A stretch of DNA of 64,000 bases from Arthrobacter sp. (GTDB taxonomy: Bacteria > Actinomycetota > Actinomycetes > Actinomycetales > Micrococcaceae), in NCBI GenBank assembly GCA_026393275.1, contig JAPLAM010000096.1, positions 1-64,000 on the forward strand, in the 5' to 3' direction. This document shows, one piece after another, positions 1 to 8,637 of this stretch. Every line of letters begins with the position of its first letter. Positions within the stretch are counted from its first letter, which is position 1. The notes under the pieces are model-generated. The model was not told the origin of the DNA and did not search any database. It saw only the letters and a list, made by a program, of their open reading frames with translations. Position numbers and translations under genes: made by a program.

Positions 1-324
1 TACCCCGTCACGGACCAGCGCTGCGGCCTCGTCGGAGGCGGCTGCCAGCAGGACTTCCAGAGCGGCACCATCTACATCACCCCGCAAAACGGCACCCGCA
101 CCGTCACCGGCTCCATCCGCACCGCCTACTGGACCGCAGGAGGCCAAGGCGGCAGCCTGGGCTACCCCGTCACGGACCAGCGCTGCGGCCTCGTCGGAGG
201 CGGCTGCCAGCAGGACTTCCAGAGCGGCACCATCTACATCACCCCGCAAAACGGCACCCGCACCGTCACCGGTTCCATCCGCACCGCCTACTGGACCGCA
301 GGAGGCCAAGGCGGCAGCCTCGGT
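1..324 (+). repeat. Two near-identical 162-bp tandem repeats inside the LGFP gene
   Basis: Positions 1-162 and 163-324 are the same apart from three substitutions that I see (111/273, 159/321 and 162/324). A diverged third copy starts at 325. The period is 54 codons, so the reading frame is kept. The high identity points to recent duplication or gene conversion. Confidence 0.95.
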
Positions 325-396
325 TACCCCGCACAGGATGCCGTGTGCGCTGGACTGTGCACGCAACGTTTCGAGGGGGGCACCCTAAACGGCTAG
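1..396 (+). CDS. LGFP-repeat protein, C-terminal fragment (5' end outside window)
   Basis: Frame 1 is open from the first base to a TAG at 394-396 and gives 131 residues. They form two full 54-residue repeats and part of a third. Each contains a YPVTDQRCGLVGGGC-like segment, a QDFQSGTIY segment and a GGSLGYP end. This is the LGFP repeat (named after Leu-Gly-Phe-Pro), found in secreted actinobacterial wall proteins and thought to bind the envelope. Paired cysteines flank each glycine-rich loop and could form disulfides. The upstream part, including any signal peptide or catalytic domain, is not visible. The same repeat type occurs in the gene at 12772, so these two proteins bracket the polysaccharide genes. 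The repeat assignment is firm; the role is inferred. Confidence 0.85.
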   Translation, partial: YPVTDQRCGLVGGGCQQDFQSGTIYITPQNGTRTVTGSIRTAYWTAGGQGGSLGYPVTDQRCGLVGGGCQQDFQSGTIYITPQNGTRTVTGSIRTAYWTAGGQGGSLGYPAQDAVCAGLCTQRFEGGTLNG

Positions 397-435
397 GACT
401 GGGTGGGCTGCGGGCGGAGGCTGCCCAAGAGGACC

Positions 436-479
436 TCCGCACCTCCATCGTTGATATTCCGCACCTCCATCGTTGATAT
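436..479. repeat. Perfect 22-bp tandem direct repeat upstream of the GT2 gene
   Basis: Positions 436-457 and 458-479 are identical over all 22 bases (core CACCTCCATCGTTGATAT), head to tail with no spacer. The block lies between the stop of the LGFP gene (396) and the probable start of the glycosyltransferase (490), and its last bases touch the alternative ATG at 478. The spacing of about two helical turns would suit a protein binding in tandem, but no regulator is identified. Confidence 0.9.
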
Positions 480-489
480 GATGAGGACG

Positions 490-1236
490 ATGTCAACTAC
501 TAATGCGCGGGCCCTCATCATCATGCCAGCTTGGAATGAAGAGATAGCAGTCCCGGAGACAATCCGAGAAGTCTTGCAGTTTGCTCCCGACTGCGATCTG
601 CTGGTCGTCGATGACGGGTCCACAGATGCAACACGATCGGTGGCCATTCAGGCTGGGGCGAGAGTCTTGTCGTTGCCCTTCAATCTTGGTGTCGGCGGTG
701 CAATGCGTGCCGGGTTCAAGTACGCAGACCGCATGGGCTATCGTGCGGCGATCCAGGTGGATTCGGACGGCCAGCACGACCCTCGTGATATTGATCGGGT
801 ACTGGCTGGCCTCGATCACGCCGATATCTGTATAGGTGCCAGGTTCGCGGAGCGCGGGTCCTACAAGGTGTCCGGTCCAAGAAAATGGGCCATGCAGTTC
901 CTGGCGTTCGTCATCTCGAAGCTCGCCAAGATACGGCTGACCGATGTGACCTCCGGATTCCGAGCGGCCAACCAGCGCGCCATCCGCCAGTATCTTGACC
1001 ACTACCCAGCCGAGTACCTCGGTGACACGATCGACTCATTGGTCGTCGCGGTTCGGTCTGGCTGCAAGGTTATTCAGGTTCCTGTGGAAATGCGCACTCG
1101 GCAAGGCGGAGTGCCTAGCCATAATCCTTTCAAGTCCGGAGTCTATTTGGGCCGATCCGGATTGGCACTCCTGCTGGCTCTGACGCGCAAACGCTCCATC
1201 TTGGCAAATCTGGAAGGTTCATCCGATGTTCGGTAG
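490..1236 (+). CDS. Family 2 glycosyltransferase (dolichol-phosphate mannose synthase-like)
   Basis: The product transfers a sugar from a nucleotide donor, probably to a polyprenyl phosphate or glycan acceptor at the inner membrane face. It has a GT-A fold: an N-terminal IIMPAWNEE strand, a VVDDGSTDAT motif and a VDSDGQHDP metal-binding DxD-type motif, followed by a TSGFRAANQRA segment typical of DPM1-like enzymes. The frame is open from an ATG at 403, but homology begins only after residue 30. I therefore chose ATG 490 (248 residues); ATGs at 478 and 481 are alternatives and none has a strong ribosome site. It overlaps the DUF2304 gene by 11 bases, and this pairing is common in actinobacterial glycan loci. 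The acceptor and sugar cannot be read from the sequence. Confidence 0.88.
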   Translation: MSTTNARALIIMPAWNEEIAVPETIREVLQFAPDCDLLVVDDGSTDATRSVAIQAGARVLSLPFNLGVGGAMRAGFKYADRMGYRAAIQVDSDGQHDPRDIDRVLAGLDHADICIGARFAERGSYKVSGPRKWAMQFLAFVISKLAKIRLTDVTSGFRAANQRAIRQYLDHYPAEYLGDTIDSLVVAVRSGCKVIQVPVEMRTRQGGVPSHNPFKSGVYLGRSGLALLLALTRKRSILANLEGSSDVR

Positions 1237-1624
1237 CGTCATCACTTTTATCATCGCGCTGCTGACGCTCTCGTTGGTCATCGTCCTTTTGCGCCGCGGA
1301 CACTTACGTGAAAAGTACGCGATCCTCTGGCTATTCCTGTCTCTAGTGACAATGGTCCTGTCGGGGTTCCCCCAGATCCTGCTCTGGGCCAGCCAGATTC
1401 TAGGTGTCCAAGTCCCATCAAATCTCATTTTTGCCGTTGCACTCCTGCTATTGGTAGGAATCACTCTCCACCTAGGCTGGGAGCTCTCGACGGTGGAAGA
1501 CGAGGCCCGGGCGCTAGCGGAGGAGATTGGCATCATTCACGTCATGATCGCCGATATGCAGAATGCACACAACGCGGAGAGCTCCACGCCCCAGAGGCAG
1601 CCCTCAAGCACCACTCAGACCTAG
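1226..1624 (+). CDS. DUF2304 small membrane protein
   Basis: This 132-residue protein has three predicted membrane segments: residues about 3-23 (VITFIIALLTLSLVIVLL), 33-55 and 65-85. A charged helical tail and a Ser/Thr/Gln-rich end follow. DUF2304 proteins usually sit directly after a DPM1-like GT2 gene, as here, where its ATG lies inside the last codons of that gene. The overlap implies translational coupling. The likely role is membrane partner or anchor of the glycosyltransferase; this is inferred from context, since the family's biochemistry is not known to me. The C-terminal 20 residues are low complexity and probably disordered. Confidence 0.8.
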   Translation: MFGSVITFIIALLTLSLVIVLLRRGHLREKYAILWLFLSLVTMVLSGFPQILLWASQILGVQVPSNLIFAVALLLLVGITLHLGWELSTVEDEARALAEEIGIIHVMIADMQNAHNAESSTPQRQPSSTTQT

Positions 1625-1737
1625 CCCCAGGACCAGTCGCCCGAACCGGGCGTCGGTTAGTCCGTGACGCGTTGGACCGAGACTCGGCCGCCGACACTTT
1701 ACACTAATTTAGCTTTCCTGCCAGACGAGGAGAATCC

Positions 1738-2880
1738 TTGGCCAACGACCAGGAACCCCGCGGCGCCGACCACGAAACACACGTGGCGTTTGTCGTTAAC
1801 AACTACCCTCCGAAAGTCGGGGGTCTTGAGCAACACGTGGCAGCCTTAGCGGAGTCGTTGGTTGAACGGGGCATCAGGACCACCGTTGTCACACTGGATC
1901 CCGGACATGTAGGAACCGAATCCAGCGGCCCAACTGTAATCCGCCTGCCCGCGACGCGCACTCTCGCCGGCGTTATTTCGTGGCCGTATCCAGGGACAAA
2001 GCGAAAACTTGTTAGGTTACTGCGCGCCGAGCGCGTCACTCATGTTTCGACGCACACCAGGTTCTTTCCGATGTCCTACATCGGTGTCCGCCTCGCTCGC
2101 GCTTTGGAAATTCCGGTCATACATACCGAACACGGCTCCGATTTTGTTTCTGGAGTTTCTCCTCTTATTGGTCTTATCAGCCGCATCGTCGATTACACGC
2201 TAGGACGGTACATCCTCCGCCAGGCCAGCCTTGTGCTGGCAATTTCGTCGTCGGCCCAATCCTTTGTCCAAGAGCTTAGCGGCCGGAACAGCACACTTTT
2301 CCTGAACGCCATCAAGGCTGGGCCATTCATCACGTCGACTGCGGCAGATGCAGACGAAGAGTCCTTGGTCTTCCTGGGCAGAATCGTGCCAGGTAAGGGC
2401 TGGGAGTGTGCGATCGACACGGTTGAAACCCTCCACGCGGAGGGTCGGCCCGTCCACTTGCACGTCATCGGCAACGGTCCGGACATGGGCAGGCTGCGCA
2501 AGCGTGTTGATATGTCACCATCCAGGAGCCGGATTACAGTCCACGGTTTTCTGGATTCAAACACAATCGCGGGTTATTTGCGTCGGGGCATCCTTATAAA
2601 CCCCACCACGCTCTCCGAAGGATTCCAGACGACCCTGCTGGAGGCCATAGCCGCGGACGGTGCGGTTGTCAGCACGCCTGTGACGGCCGCAGAATATCTC
2701 GCTGCAATCGGTGCGAATGTTGCAGTGGTCACAGATGGAACCACTGAATCGTTTGTCGCGGCAACCCGTAGCTTCCTTGTGGGGGGCTGGCCAGCGGCAT
2801 CCGCCCAGCTCGTCAGAAACTTTGATTGGTCGGCCAGGAGCCGAGAGTATGAATCATTGCTCAGTAGCGTGATTCGATGA
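1738..2880 (+). CDS. Family 4 glycosyltransferase
   Basis: This is a 380-residue GT-B enzyme of the GT4 type. The N-terminal domain opens with VNNYPPKVGGLEQHVAALAE, the usual glycine-rich acceptor-side loop. The C-terminal domain carries VFLGRIVPGKGWE and the E-x7-E donor-binding motif in SEGFQTTLLEA. The start is TTG 1738, which has a GAGGAG ribosome site five bases upstream; no ATG fits the homology better. Its stop overlaps the next gene in an ATGA arrangement. About 113 bases separate it from the DUF2304 gene, so it may have its own promoter, though I see no convincing -35/-10 pair. The donor sugar is unknown; GDP-mannose, UDP-sugar or dTDP-rhamnose are all possible given the neighbours. 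Confidence 0.88.
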   Translation: MANDQEPRGADHETHVAFVVNNYPPKVGGLEQHVAALAESLVERGIRTTVVTLDPGHVGTESSGPTVIRLPATRTLAGVISWPYPGTKRKLVRLLRAERVTHVSTHTRFFPMSYIGVRLARALEIPVIHTEHGSDFVSGVSPLIGLISRIVDYTLGRYILRQASLVLAISSSAQSFVQELSGRNSTLFLNAIKAGPFITSTAADADEESLVFLGRIVPGKGWECAIDTVETLHAEGRPVHLHVIGNGPDMGRLRKRVDMSPSRSRITVHGFLDSNTIAGYLRRGILINPTTLSEGFQTTLLEAIAADGAVVSTPVTAAEYLAAIGANVAVVTDGTTESFVAATRSFLVGGWPAASAQLVRNFDWSARSREYESLLSSVIR

Positions 2881-4064
2881 CTCGAGGTCATCTACTGGCA
2901 GTCTCCATAGTGGGTGCGATCGCCGCAGCCTTGGTACCGATCAGCGCGCTCGTCATCCTTCCACCAGCGCAGTATGGCTCCTTCTCATTCGCCTATCTTG
3001 TATTCGCTTTCGGATGGTCCCTGCAATTATCGATCATCTGCGATTCCTGGGCTCGAACCAGGTCTGTCCCTTCGCTGCAAAGTGGCTGGAGTAACTATTG
3101 GCCGCCGGTCGTGCATTTATCACTGCTGGGAGGCCTCGCCGCTGGCCTGGCAACAGTGGCCATCTTCAACGATGGCCTGATTGGTCTTCTATTTTCTGTG
3201 TCTGTGGCTCTGAACCTGTATCGGCTTGGCGGACGATTTTATTACTCCGCTTTGGGCAACCGGAGACTACCGGTCAGGTCGGATGCTACGACTGTCGTGA
3301 CATTTTGCCTGACGGTGATCACACTGAAGGTGGCACAGATCGGCGACGACCTACTGGCCGTATCTGGGGCTTGGGCCTTATCGAGCCTGGCTGGCTCTAT
3401 TTTCTTCTTGCCTGGAAAAGCGGCGCCAGGTTCCGGTCTGATTCGCTGGTACCGAGTGCGAAAAGAGGTCATCCATACGCTACTCGGCGATTCGCTCCTC
3501 ATGGACCTTGGCGCCAATGCTGTTCCGGCTGCCCTAGCTCCGCTTCTCGGCGCCCAGAACTTCGGGATCTACCGTGGCATTTCCAGCGTTGCCACTCCCG
3601 TTCAGCTAGTACTCGATCCCCTCCGGCCGACTCTGGCGCAGCTCTCTCTGTCTGCGATTGCCGGGCGGCGCTACCTTTTCGCAGTAACAGGAACAGCTGC
3701 GGTGATGGCTGTGGGATGCTATGTGGTCCTTGCAGAAATCATTCCGCGTATCTGGCTGGCAGCTTCAACGCTCGGCGCCATCAGCCACTTCGCCTTAGCC
3801 TGCGGAATATTTGTCGCCGTCAATTTCCTGGGCCATTTTTACTACATAGTCGCTAGAAATCACCTGCCGCGTCGGGAACTCTTCGCTGGACGGATCGTCC
3901 AGACAGTTGGCGCCATTGCCGGACCGGCTCTCGGACTCGTTGTCGGGGGACTGACCGGAGCGGTCTGGGGGTTTGTACTTGCGAGCGCACTGTCCTCAAC
4001 CGGCTGGCTTGCCCTAATCCAATATCGAAACCACCGCGCTGAGTCCGCCGTCGTTGCAGTTTGA
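2877..4064 (+). CDS. Flippase-like multi-pass membrane protein (Wzx/MOP type, divergent)
   Basis: The 395-residue protein is hydrophobic almost throughout, with roughly ten to twelve membrane segments and short loops, like the MOP-superfamily translocases that flip lipid-linked oligosaccharides. It begins with a helix (LLAVSIVGAIAAALVPISALVIL) followed by the PAQYGSFSFAY stretch common in Wzx-like proteins. It is somewhat shorter than typical Wzx (about 420-480 residues). The ATGA overlap with the GT4 gene upstream supports one operon. It is the last gene before the convergent minus-strand group. No separate Wzy-like polymerase was recognised in this run. The family call is by topology, N-terminal motif and context, so the function is moderately supported. 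Confidence 0.7.
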   Translation: MTRGHLLAVSIVGAIAAALVPISALVILPPAQYGSFSFAYLVFAFGWSLQLSIICDSWARTRSVPSLQSGWSNYWPPVVHLSLLGGLAAGLATVAIFNDGLIGLLFSVSVALNLYRLGGRFYYSALGNRRLPVRSDATTVVTFCLTVITLKVAQIGDDLLAVSGAWALSSLAGSIFFLPGKAAPGSGLIRWYRVRKEVIHTLLGDSLLMDLGANAVPAALAPLLGAQNFGIYRGISSVATPVQLVLDPLRPTLAQLSLSAIAGRRYLFAVTGTAAVMAVGCYVVLAEIIPRIWLAASTLGAISHFALACGIFVAVNFLGHFYYIVARNHLPRRELFAGRIVQTVGAIAGPALGLVVGGLTGAVWGFVLASALSSTGWLALIQYRNHRAESAVVAV

Positions 4065-4121
4065 CTCGCATAAGGGCCAATATAAAAACTTTCGAGTCTT
4101 CAGCGGATCCCCGAGCCGACT

Positions 4122-5189
4122 CTATGGGATAAGACCTGTAGTCGGCGTCAAGCCCACCACTTTTTGCCAAGTCTCTTTCCAAGCACTAAAGCTGAAGCCC
4201 TCTGCTATTGCTGTGTAGCCTGTGTCCCCCTTCGACTTACGTTCCGACGCCGTGGACGCCAAGAAGTCCTGAAGGGCCACAGCCCATTCTGCAGTGCTCG
4301 ATGCGGAAAACCCGTCCATTCTTGCCAAGACCCCGGAGTTGGCACCCACCGGGCTACCCATCACCGGAAGGCCCGCAGCGCCGTATTGGAGGAGCTTATA
4401 GGCGCACTTCCCTCGCGCAAATTCATTGTCCGGTAACGGCATGATTCCGAGATCGGCTTCCTGGAGGAGCCCTCCGAAACTGCCTTCGCTCCAGTCAACC
4501 CGGTCGACAATTTCATCTAGGGGGCCCAGACTACGGCGGCCAGCGCTGATGACTGTCAGACGGATGGGAGTCACGCTGTTGACGCGCAGAAGCGCGTCCG
4601 CGATGGTCTCAAGATAAGGCTCAGTTGCGGGCGATCCAAGCCAGACCAGGGTGGGAGTGGAACGAAGATCGAAGTCCGTTTTGCGGGTATATGACGCCAT
4701 ATCGACGCAACTGGGAACAAGCGTCACGTCCCGGGCGTGCTTCGATGCCTCCTCGGCCAGATACTCGTTTCCGGCGATGACATGGGAGGCAGCTTGAATG
4801 GACCGCAGCCAGAGCTTGTCCTTGGGCCAAAGGCTATAGGGAAATGGGGCAGAACTGTGAAATATAGCGTCGTCGAAATCATAGACGGAACGATCCGCCG
4901 CCCGAAGGATTTTCGCTTCTAGCCGGCCGTTGCTGAACGGTGACGCTTCCCGGCTCATCAGGATGGTTCCCCTAAACCCATTCGCGGCAAGACGGGATAA
5001 CGAAACTTCGGAATGCACCACCTTGTCCAAATGGGATAGCAGCGTGGAAATGCTGTTGTTCGCTTGCCCGGTGTAGCTCAAATGCCGTGCCGAGATTCCG
5101 AGATATCCAAGCCAGTCATGGATCCGGACGCGTGCACTGCTCCCCGATCGGCCGTACGTCGCGATGGTCAGGAGATTGTCGTCAGTCAA
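4122..5189 (-). CDS. Family 4 glycosyltransferase (rhamnose operon)
   Basis: A 355-residue GT-B type protein. It starts with LLTIATYGRSGSSARVRIHDWL, an N-terminal strand and basic loop. It contains SVYDFDDAIF, a motif often seen in GT4-like transferases, and ends with a donor domain around LVWLGSPATEPYL and CAYKLLQYGAAGLPVMGSPVG. The frame extends to an ATG at 5222, but TTG 5189 is preferred: a GGGGGAG ribosome site lies just upstream, and the start then overlaps the rmlCD stop by eight bases (TTGACTGA). Being last in the rmlB-rmlCD operon suggests that it uses dTDP-rhamnose, as an inference. The classical E-x7-E is not obvious; K-x2-Q-Y-G-A-A-G fills that region. Confidence 0.82.
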   Translation of the reverse strand: MTDDNLLTIATYGRSGSSARVRIHDWLGYLGISARHLSYTGQANNSISTLLSHLDKVVHSEVSLSRLAANGFRGTILMSREASPFSNGRLEAKILRAADRSVYDFDDAIFHSSAPFPYSLWPKDKLWLRSIQAASHVIAGNEYLAEEASKHARDVTLVPSCVDMASYTRKTDFDLRSTPTLVWLGSPATEPYLETIADALLRVNSVTPIRLTVISAGRRSLGPLDEIVDRVDWSEGSFGGLLQEADLGIMPLPDNEFARGKCAYKLLQYGAAGLPVMGSPVGANSGVLARMDGFSASSTAEWAVALQDFLASTASERKSKGDTGYTAIAEGFSFSAWKETWQKVVGLTPTTGLIP

Positions 5190-6612
5190 TTGCGGTCTCC
5201 CCCAGTGTCCTGGAGTAGGCACTCAACGCAGCGCGGCTGTCGGACGGGGAAAAGCCGGAGGCCGTAATCTTTGACAGGTTCAACACGCTATTGAGCGGTC
5301 GGGGCGCTGCAGCCTTGCCGTCGAAGTACGCGGCGGTGCTGACACGGGTGACGGCTTGACTCGACGCGCCGGTCAATTCGTACACCTCGGCGGCGATATC
5401 CGCCCAGGACTGAGGATCCCCCTCATTGCTAATGTTGTAGGTGCCGTATTCGGCGCCGGTTTCGAGCAGGTGCCTGATCCCGTCCGCGATCTCCTCGGCG
5501 AAACTGAGCCGCCCTATCTGGTCACTAACTACCGCGGCCTTGACATCGCGTCCGGCCAGCGAGGCCATGGTGCGGACAAAGTTGTTCCCCTCCCCGATCA
5601 CCCAGCTGGTGCGCACGATGTAGTGCCGCGGCACCACGCTGACGACGGCGTCGCCCGCGGCCTTGGTCTGGCCGTAGACCCCAAGAGGGGATAGCGGCTC
5701 GTCTTCGGCGTGGACCTGGCGAGTGCCGTCGAAGACGTAGTCGGAAGAGATATGGACGAGAGTCAGGTCGTGTTCGACGGCTATTCGTGCGAGACGGCCA
5801 ACCGCCGAGACGTTGATCTGCCACGCGGCAATCCGCCCCTCGGGGGTCTCGGCGACGTCGACGGCGGTGTAGGCGGCGGCGTTGATGATGGTGGAGTAGT
5901 TCTTCCAGTTGCGGGAGGCGAAAGACGCCTCGCTGGCGAGGTCGAACTCAGCCCGGCCAGCGAACTCGACGGAGGCGTCGCCGTCGTACAGCTTCCTCAG
6001 GGCCTTCCCAAGCTGGCCATTGGCGCCCAGGACCAGGGTCTTCTTCCGTGGCATCGGAACCACGTCCGCCAGGCGCGGGTGGACCTTGTCCTTGTCCGAG
6101 AGCTCGGCCTGGTCCAGCGGGACGGGCCAGTCGATGGCGGCGGTCTCGTCGGCGAGGTTCAGGAACGTGTACTGTCCCTGTGCATCCGCGGACCAATGGT
6201 CATTGACCAGGTACGTGTAGGCGGTGTTGTCCTCCAGCGTTTGGAAGGCATTGCCCACGCCGCGCGGGATGAAGATGGCCTGGCTGGGATCGAGTTCGGC
6301 GGTGAACACGGCGCCGAAGGTGGGGCCCTCGCGCAGGTCCACCCAGGCCCCGAAGATCCTGCCGGTGGCCACGGAAATGAACTTATCCCAGGGCTCCGCG
6401 TGGATGCCGCGGGTGGTGCCGGCTTTTTCGTTGAACGAGACGTTGTTCTGGACGGGCCGGAAATCCGGCAGGCCGAGGGCCACCATCTTCTCCCGCTGCC
6501 AGTTTTCCTTGAACCAGCCGCGGTTGTCTCCGTGGACCGGGAGGTCGTAGAGAACGACGCCGGGAATCGGAGTTTCGTGGGCGGAGAGCTTTTTCGAGAA
6601 CTCGATGGTCAT
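5182..6612 (-). CDS. rmlCD: Fused dTDP-4-dehydrorhamnose 3,5-epimerase / dTDP-4-dehydrorhamnose reductase
   Basis: One 476-residue chain carries the last two steps of dTDP-L-rhamnose synthesis. Residues about 1-190 are an RmlC cupin, with the GTTRGIHAEPWDKF segment holding the catalytic histidine and NTAYTYLVNDHW further on. Residues about 192-476 are RmlD, a short-chain dehydrogenase with the Rossmann motif LVLGANGQLGKAL, HISSDYVFDG and the Y-x3-K in YGQTKAAG. The fusion is known in several actinobacteria. The ATG lies three bases after the rmlB stop, and the downstream GT4 start overlaps its stop, so the three genes form one operon. The enzymes are cytosolic and supply dTDP-rhamnose to the neighbouring transferases. 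Confidence 0.95.
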   Translation of the reverse strand: MTIEFSKKLSAHETPIPGVVLYDLPVHGDNRGWFKENWQREKMVALGLPDFRPVQNNVSFNEKAGTTRGIHAEPWDKFISVATGRIFGAWVDLREGPTFGAVFTAELDPSQAIFIPRGVGNAFQTLEDNTAYTYLVNDHWSADAQGQYTFLNLADETAAIDWPVPLDQAELSDKDKVHPRLADVVPMPRKKTLVLGANGQLGKALRKLYDGDASVEFAGRAEFDLASEASFASRNWKNYSTIINAAAYTAVDVAETPEGRIAAWQINVSAVGRLARIAVEHDLTLVHISSDYVFDGTRQVHAEDEPLSPLGVYGQTKAAGDAVVSVVPRHYIVRTSWVIGEGNNFVRTMASLAGRDVKAAVVSDQIGRLSFAEEIADGIRHLLETGAEYGTYNISNEGDPQSWADIAAEVYELTGASSQAVTRVSTAAYFDGKAAAPRPLNSVLNLSKITASGFSPSDSRAALSAYSRTLGETAID

Positions 6613-6615
6613 CTT

Positions 6616-7623
<1,008 letters not shown>

Positions 7624-7668
7624 CTACCGGTTTGGTCAAAACGGTCTGCTCAAGAGAAGATGGCAAGC

Positions 7669-8544
7669 ATGCGTGGAATCATTCTTGCAGGAGGAACCGG
7701 CTCGCGGCTGCATCCCATCACTTTGGGCATCAGCAAGCAGTTGGTCCCCGTGTACGACAAGCCGATGATCTACTACCCGCTGTCCACACTCATTCTGGCT
7801 GGAATCCGCGACATCTTGATCGTCACGACCCCCCAGGACGCCGAGCCCTTCAAGCGTCTCCTAGGCGACGGCACCCGTTTCGGTGTGAATCTAAGTTACG
7901 TAGAGCAGCCTTCGCCCGATGGCCTCGCGCAGGCTTTCATCCTCGGAGCCGCCCACATAGGTTCAGAAAACGTTTGCCTTGTGCTTGGCGACAACATCTT
8001 TTACGGTGCGGGGCTGGGAGGTCAACTGCAGCGCTTCAATGATGTCGATGGTGGCGCAATCTTTGGATACTGGGTGGCAGATCCGACGGCATACGGCGTT
8101 GTTGAGTTCAATGCCGCCGGCAAAGCCGTCTCGCTTGAAGAGAAGCCCGCGCGGCCAAAGAGTAATTATGCCGTCCCGGGCCTGTACTTCTACGACAACG
8201 ATGTGATTGACATAGCAAAATCCCTGAAACCCTCGGCTCGTGGGGAACTTGAAATAACGGACATCAATCGCACTTACTTGAATGAGTCAAAGCTTCACGT
8301 GGAAGTTCTGCCGAGGGGCACCGCCTGGCTCGACACCGGGACGTTCAGCGACCTGAATGACGCTTCCAACTTCGTGCGAACCGTTGAGAACCGTCAAGGC
8401 CTCAAGGTTGGTGCCCCCGAAGAAATAGCGTGGCGCCAAGGCTTCCTGAACGACGACGAATTGCGCAGTCGAGCGGAGCCCTTGCTCAAGAGTGGCTACG
8501 GCGCCTATCTACTGGCATTGCTGGAACGTGGCAAGCAGAGGTAA
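7669..8544 (+). CDS. rmlA: Glucose-1-phosphate thymidylyltransferase
   Basis: First and feedback-regulated step of dTDP-rhamnose synthesis: glucose-1-phosphate plus dTTP gives dTDP-glucose and pyrophosphate. The frame is open far upstream, but homology begins at [16 protein letters not shown], so ATG 7669 is chosen (291 residues, the usual length). A GAGAAG ribosome site lies nine bases before it; ATG 7660 is an alternative that would add three residues. The nucleotide-binding [11 protein letters not shown] loop, [27 protein letters not shown] (metal-binding Asp) and the EEKP motif are all present. It faces rmlB divergently. The membrane-protein genes 94 bases downstream may be read from the same transcript. 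Confidence 0.96.
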   Translation: MRGIILAGGTGSRLHPITLGISKQLVPVYDKPMIYYPLSTLILAGIRDILIVTTPQDAEPFKRLLGDGTRFGVNLSYVEQPSPDGLAQAFILGAAHIGSENVCLVLGDNIFYGAGLGGQLQRFNDVDGGAIFGYWVADPTAYGVVEFNAAGKAVSLEEKPARPKSNYAVPGLYFYDNDVIDIAKSLKPSARGELEITDINRTYLNESKLHVEVLPRGTAWLDTGTFSDLNDASNFVRTVENRQGLKVGAPEEIAWRQGFLNDDELRSRAEPLLKSGYGAYLLALLERGKQR

Positions 8545-8637
8545 CCGGAACTGAACATTTCCTGGAACCCGGCATCGACGAGGCAAATCTGCCTCCTCAG
8601 AAGTGCCCTGGAGCAAATAGTAAGCGATGAATAACCG

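Noticed and set aside
1672-1710. Promoter TTGGAC...TACACT before the GT4 gene
   Set aside because: The spacing of 22 bases is too long for a sigma-70 type promoter.
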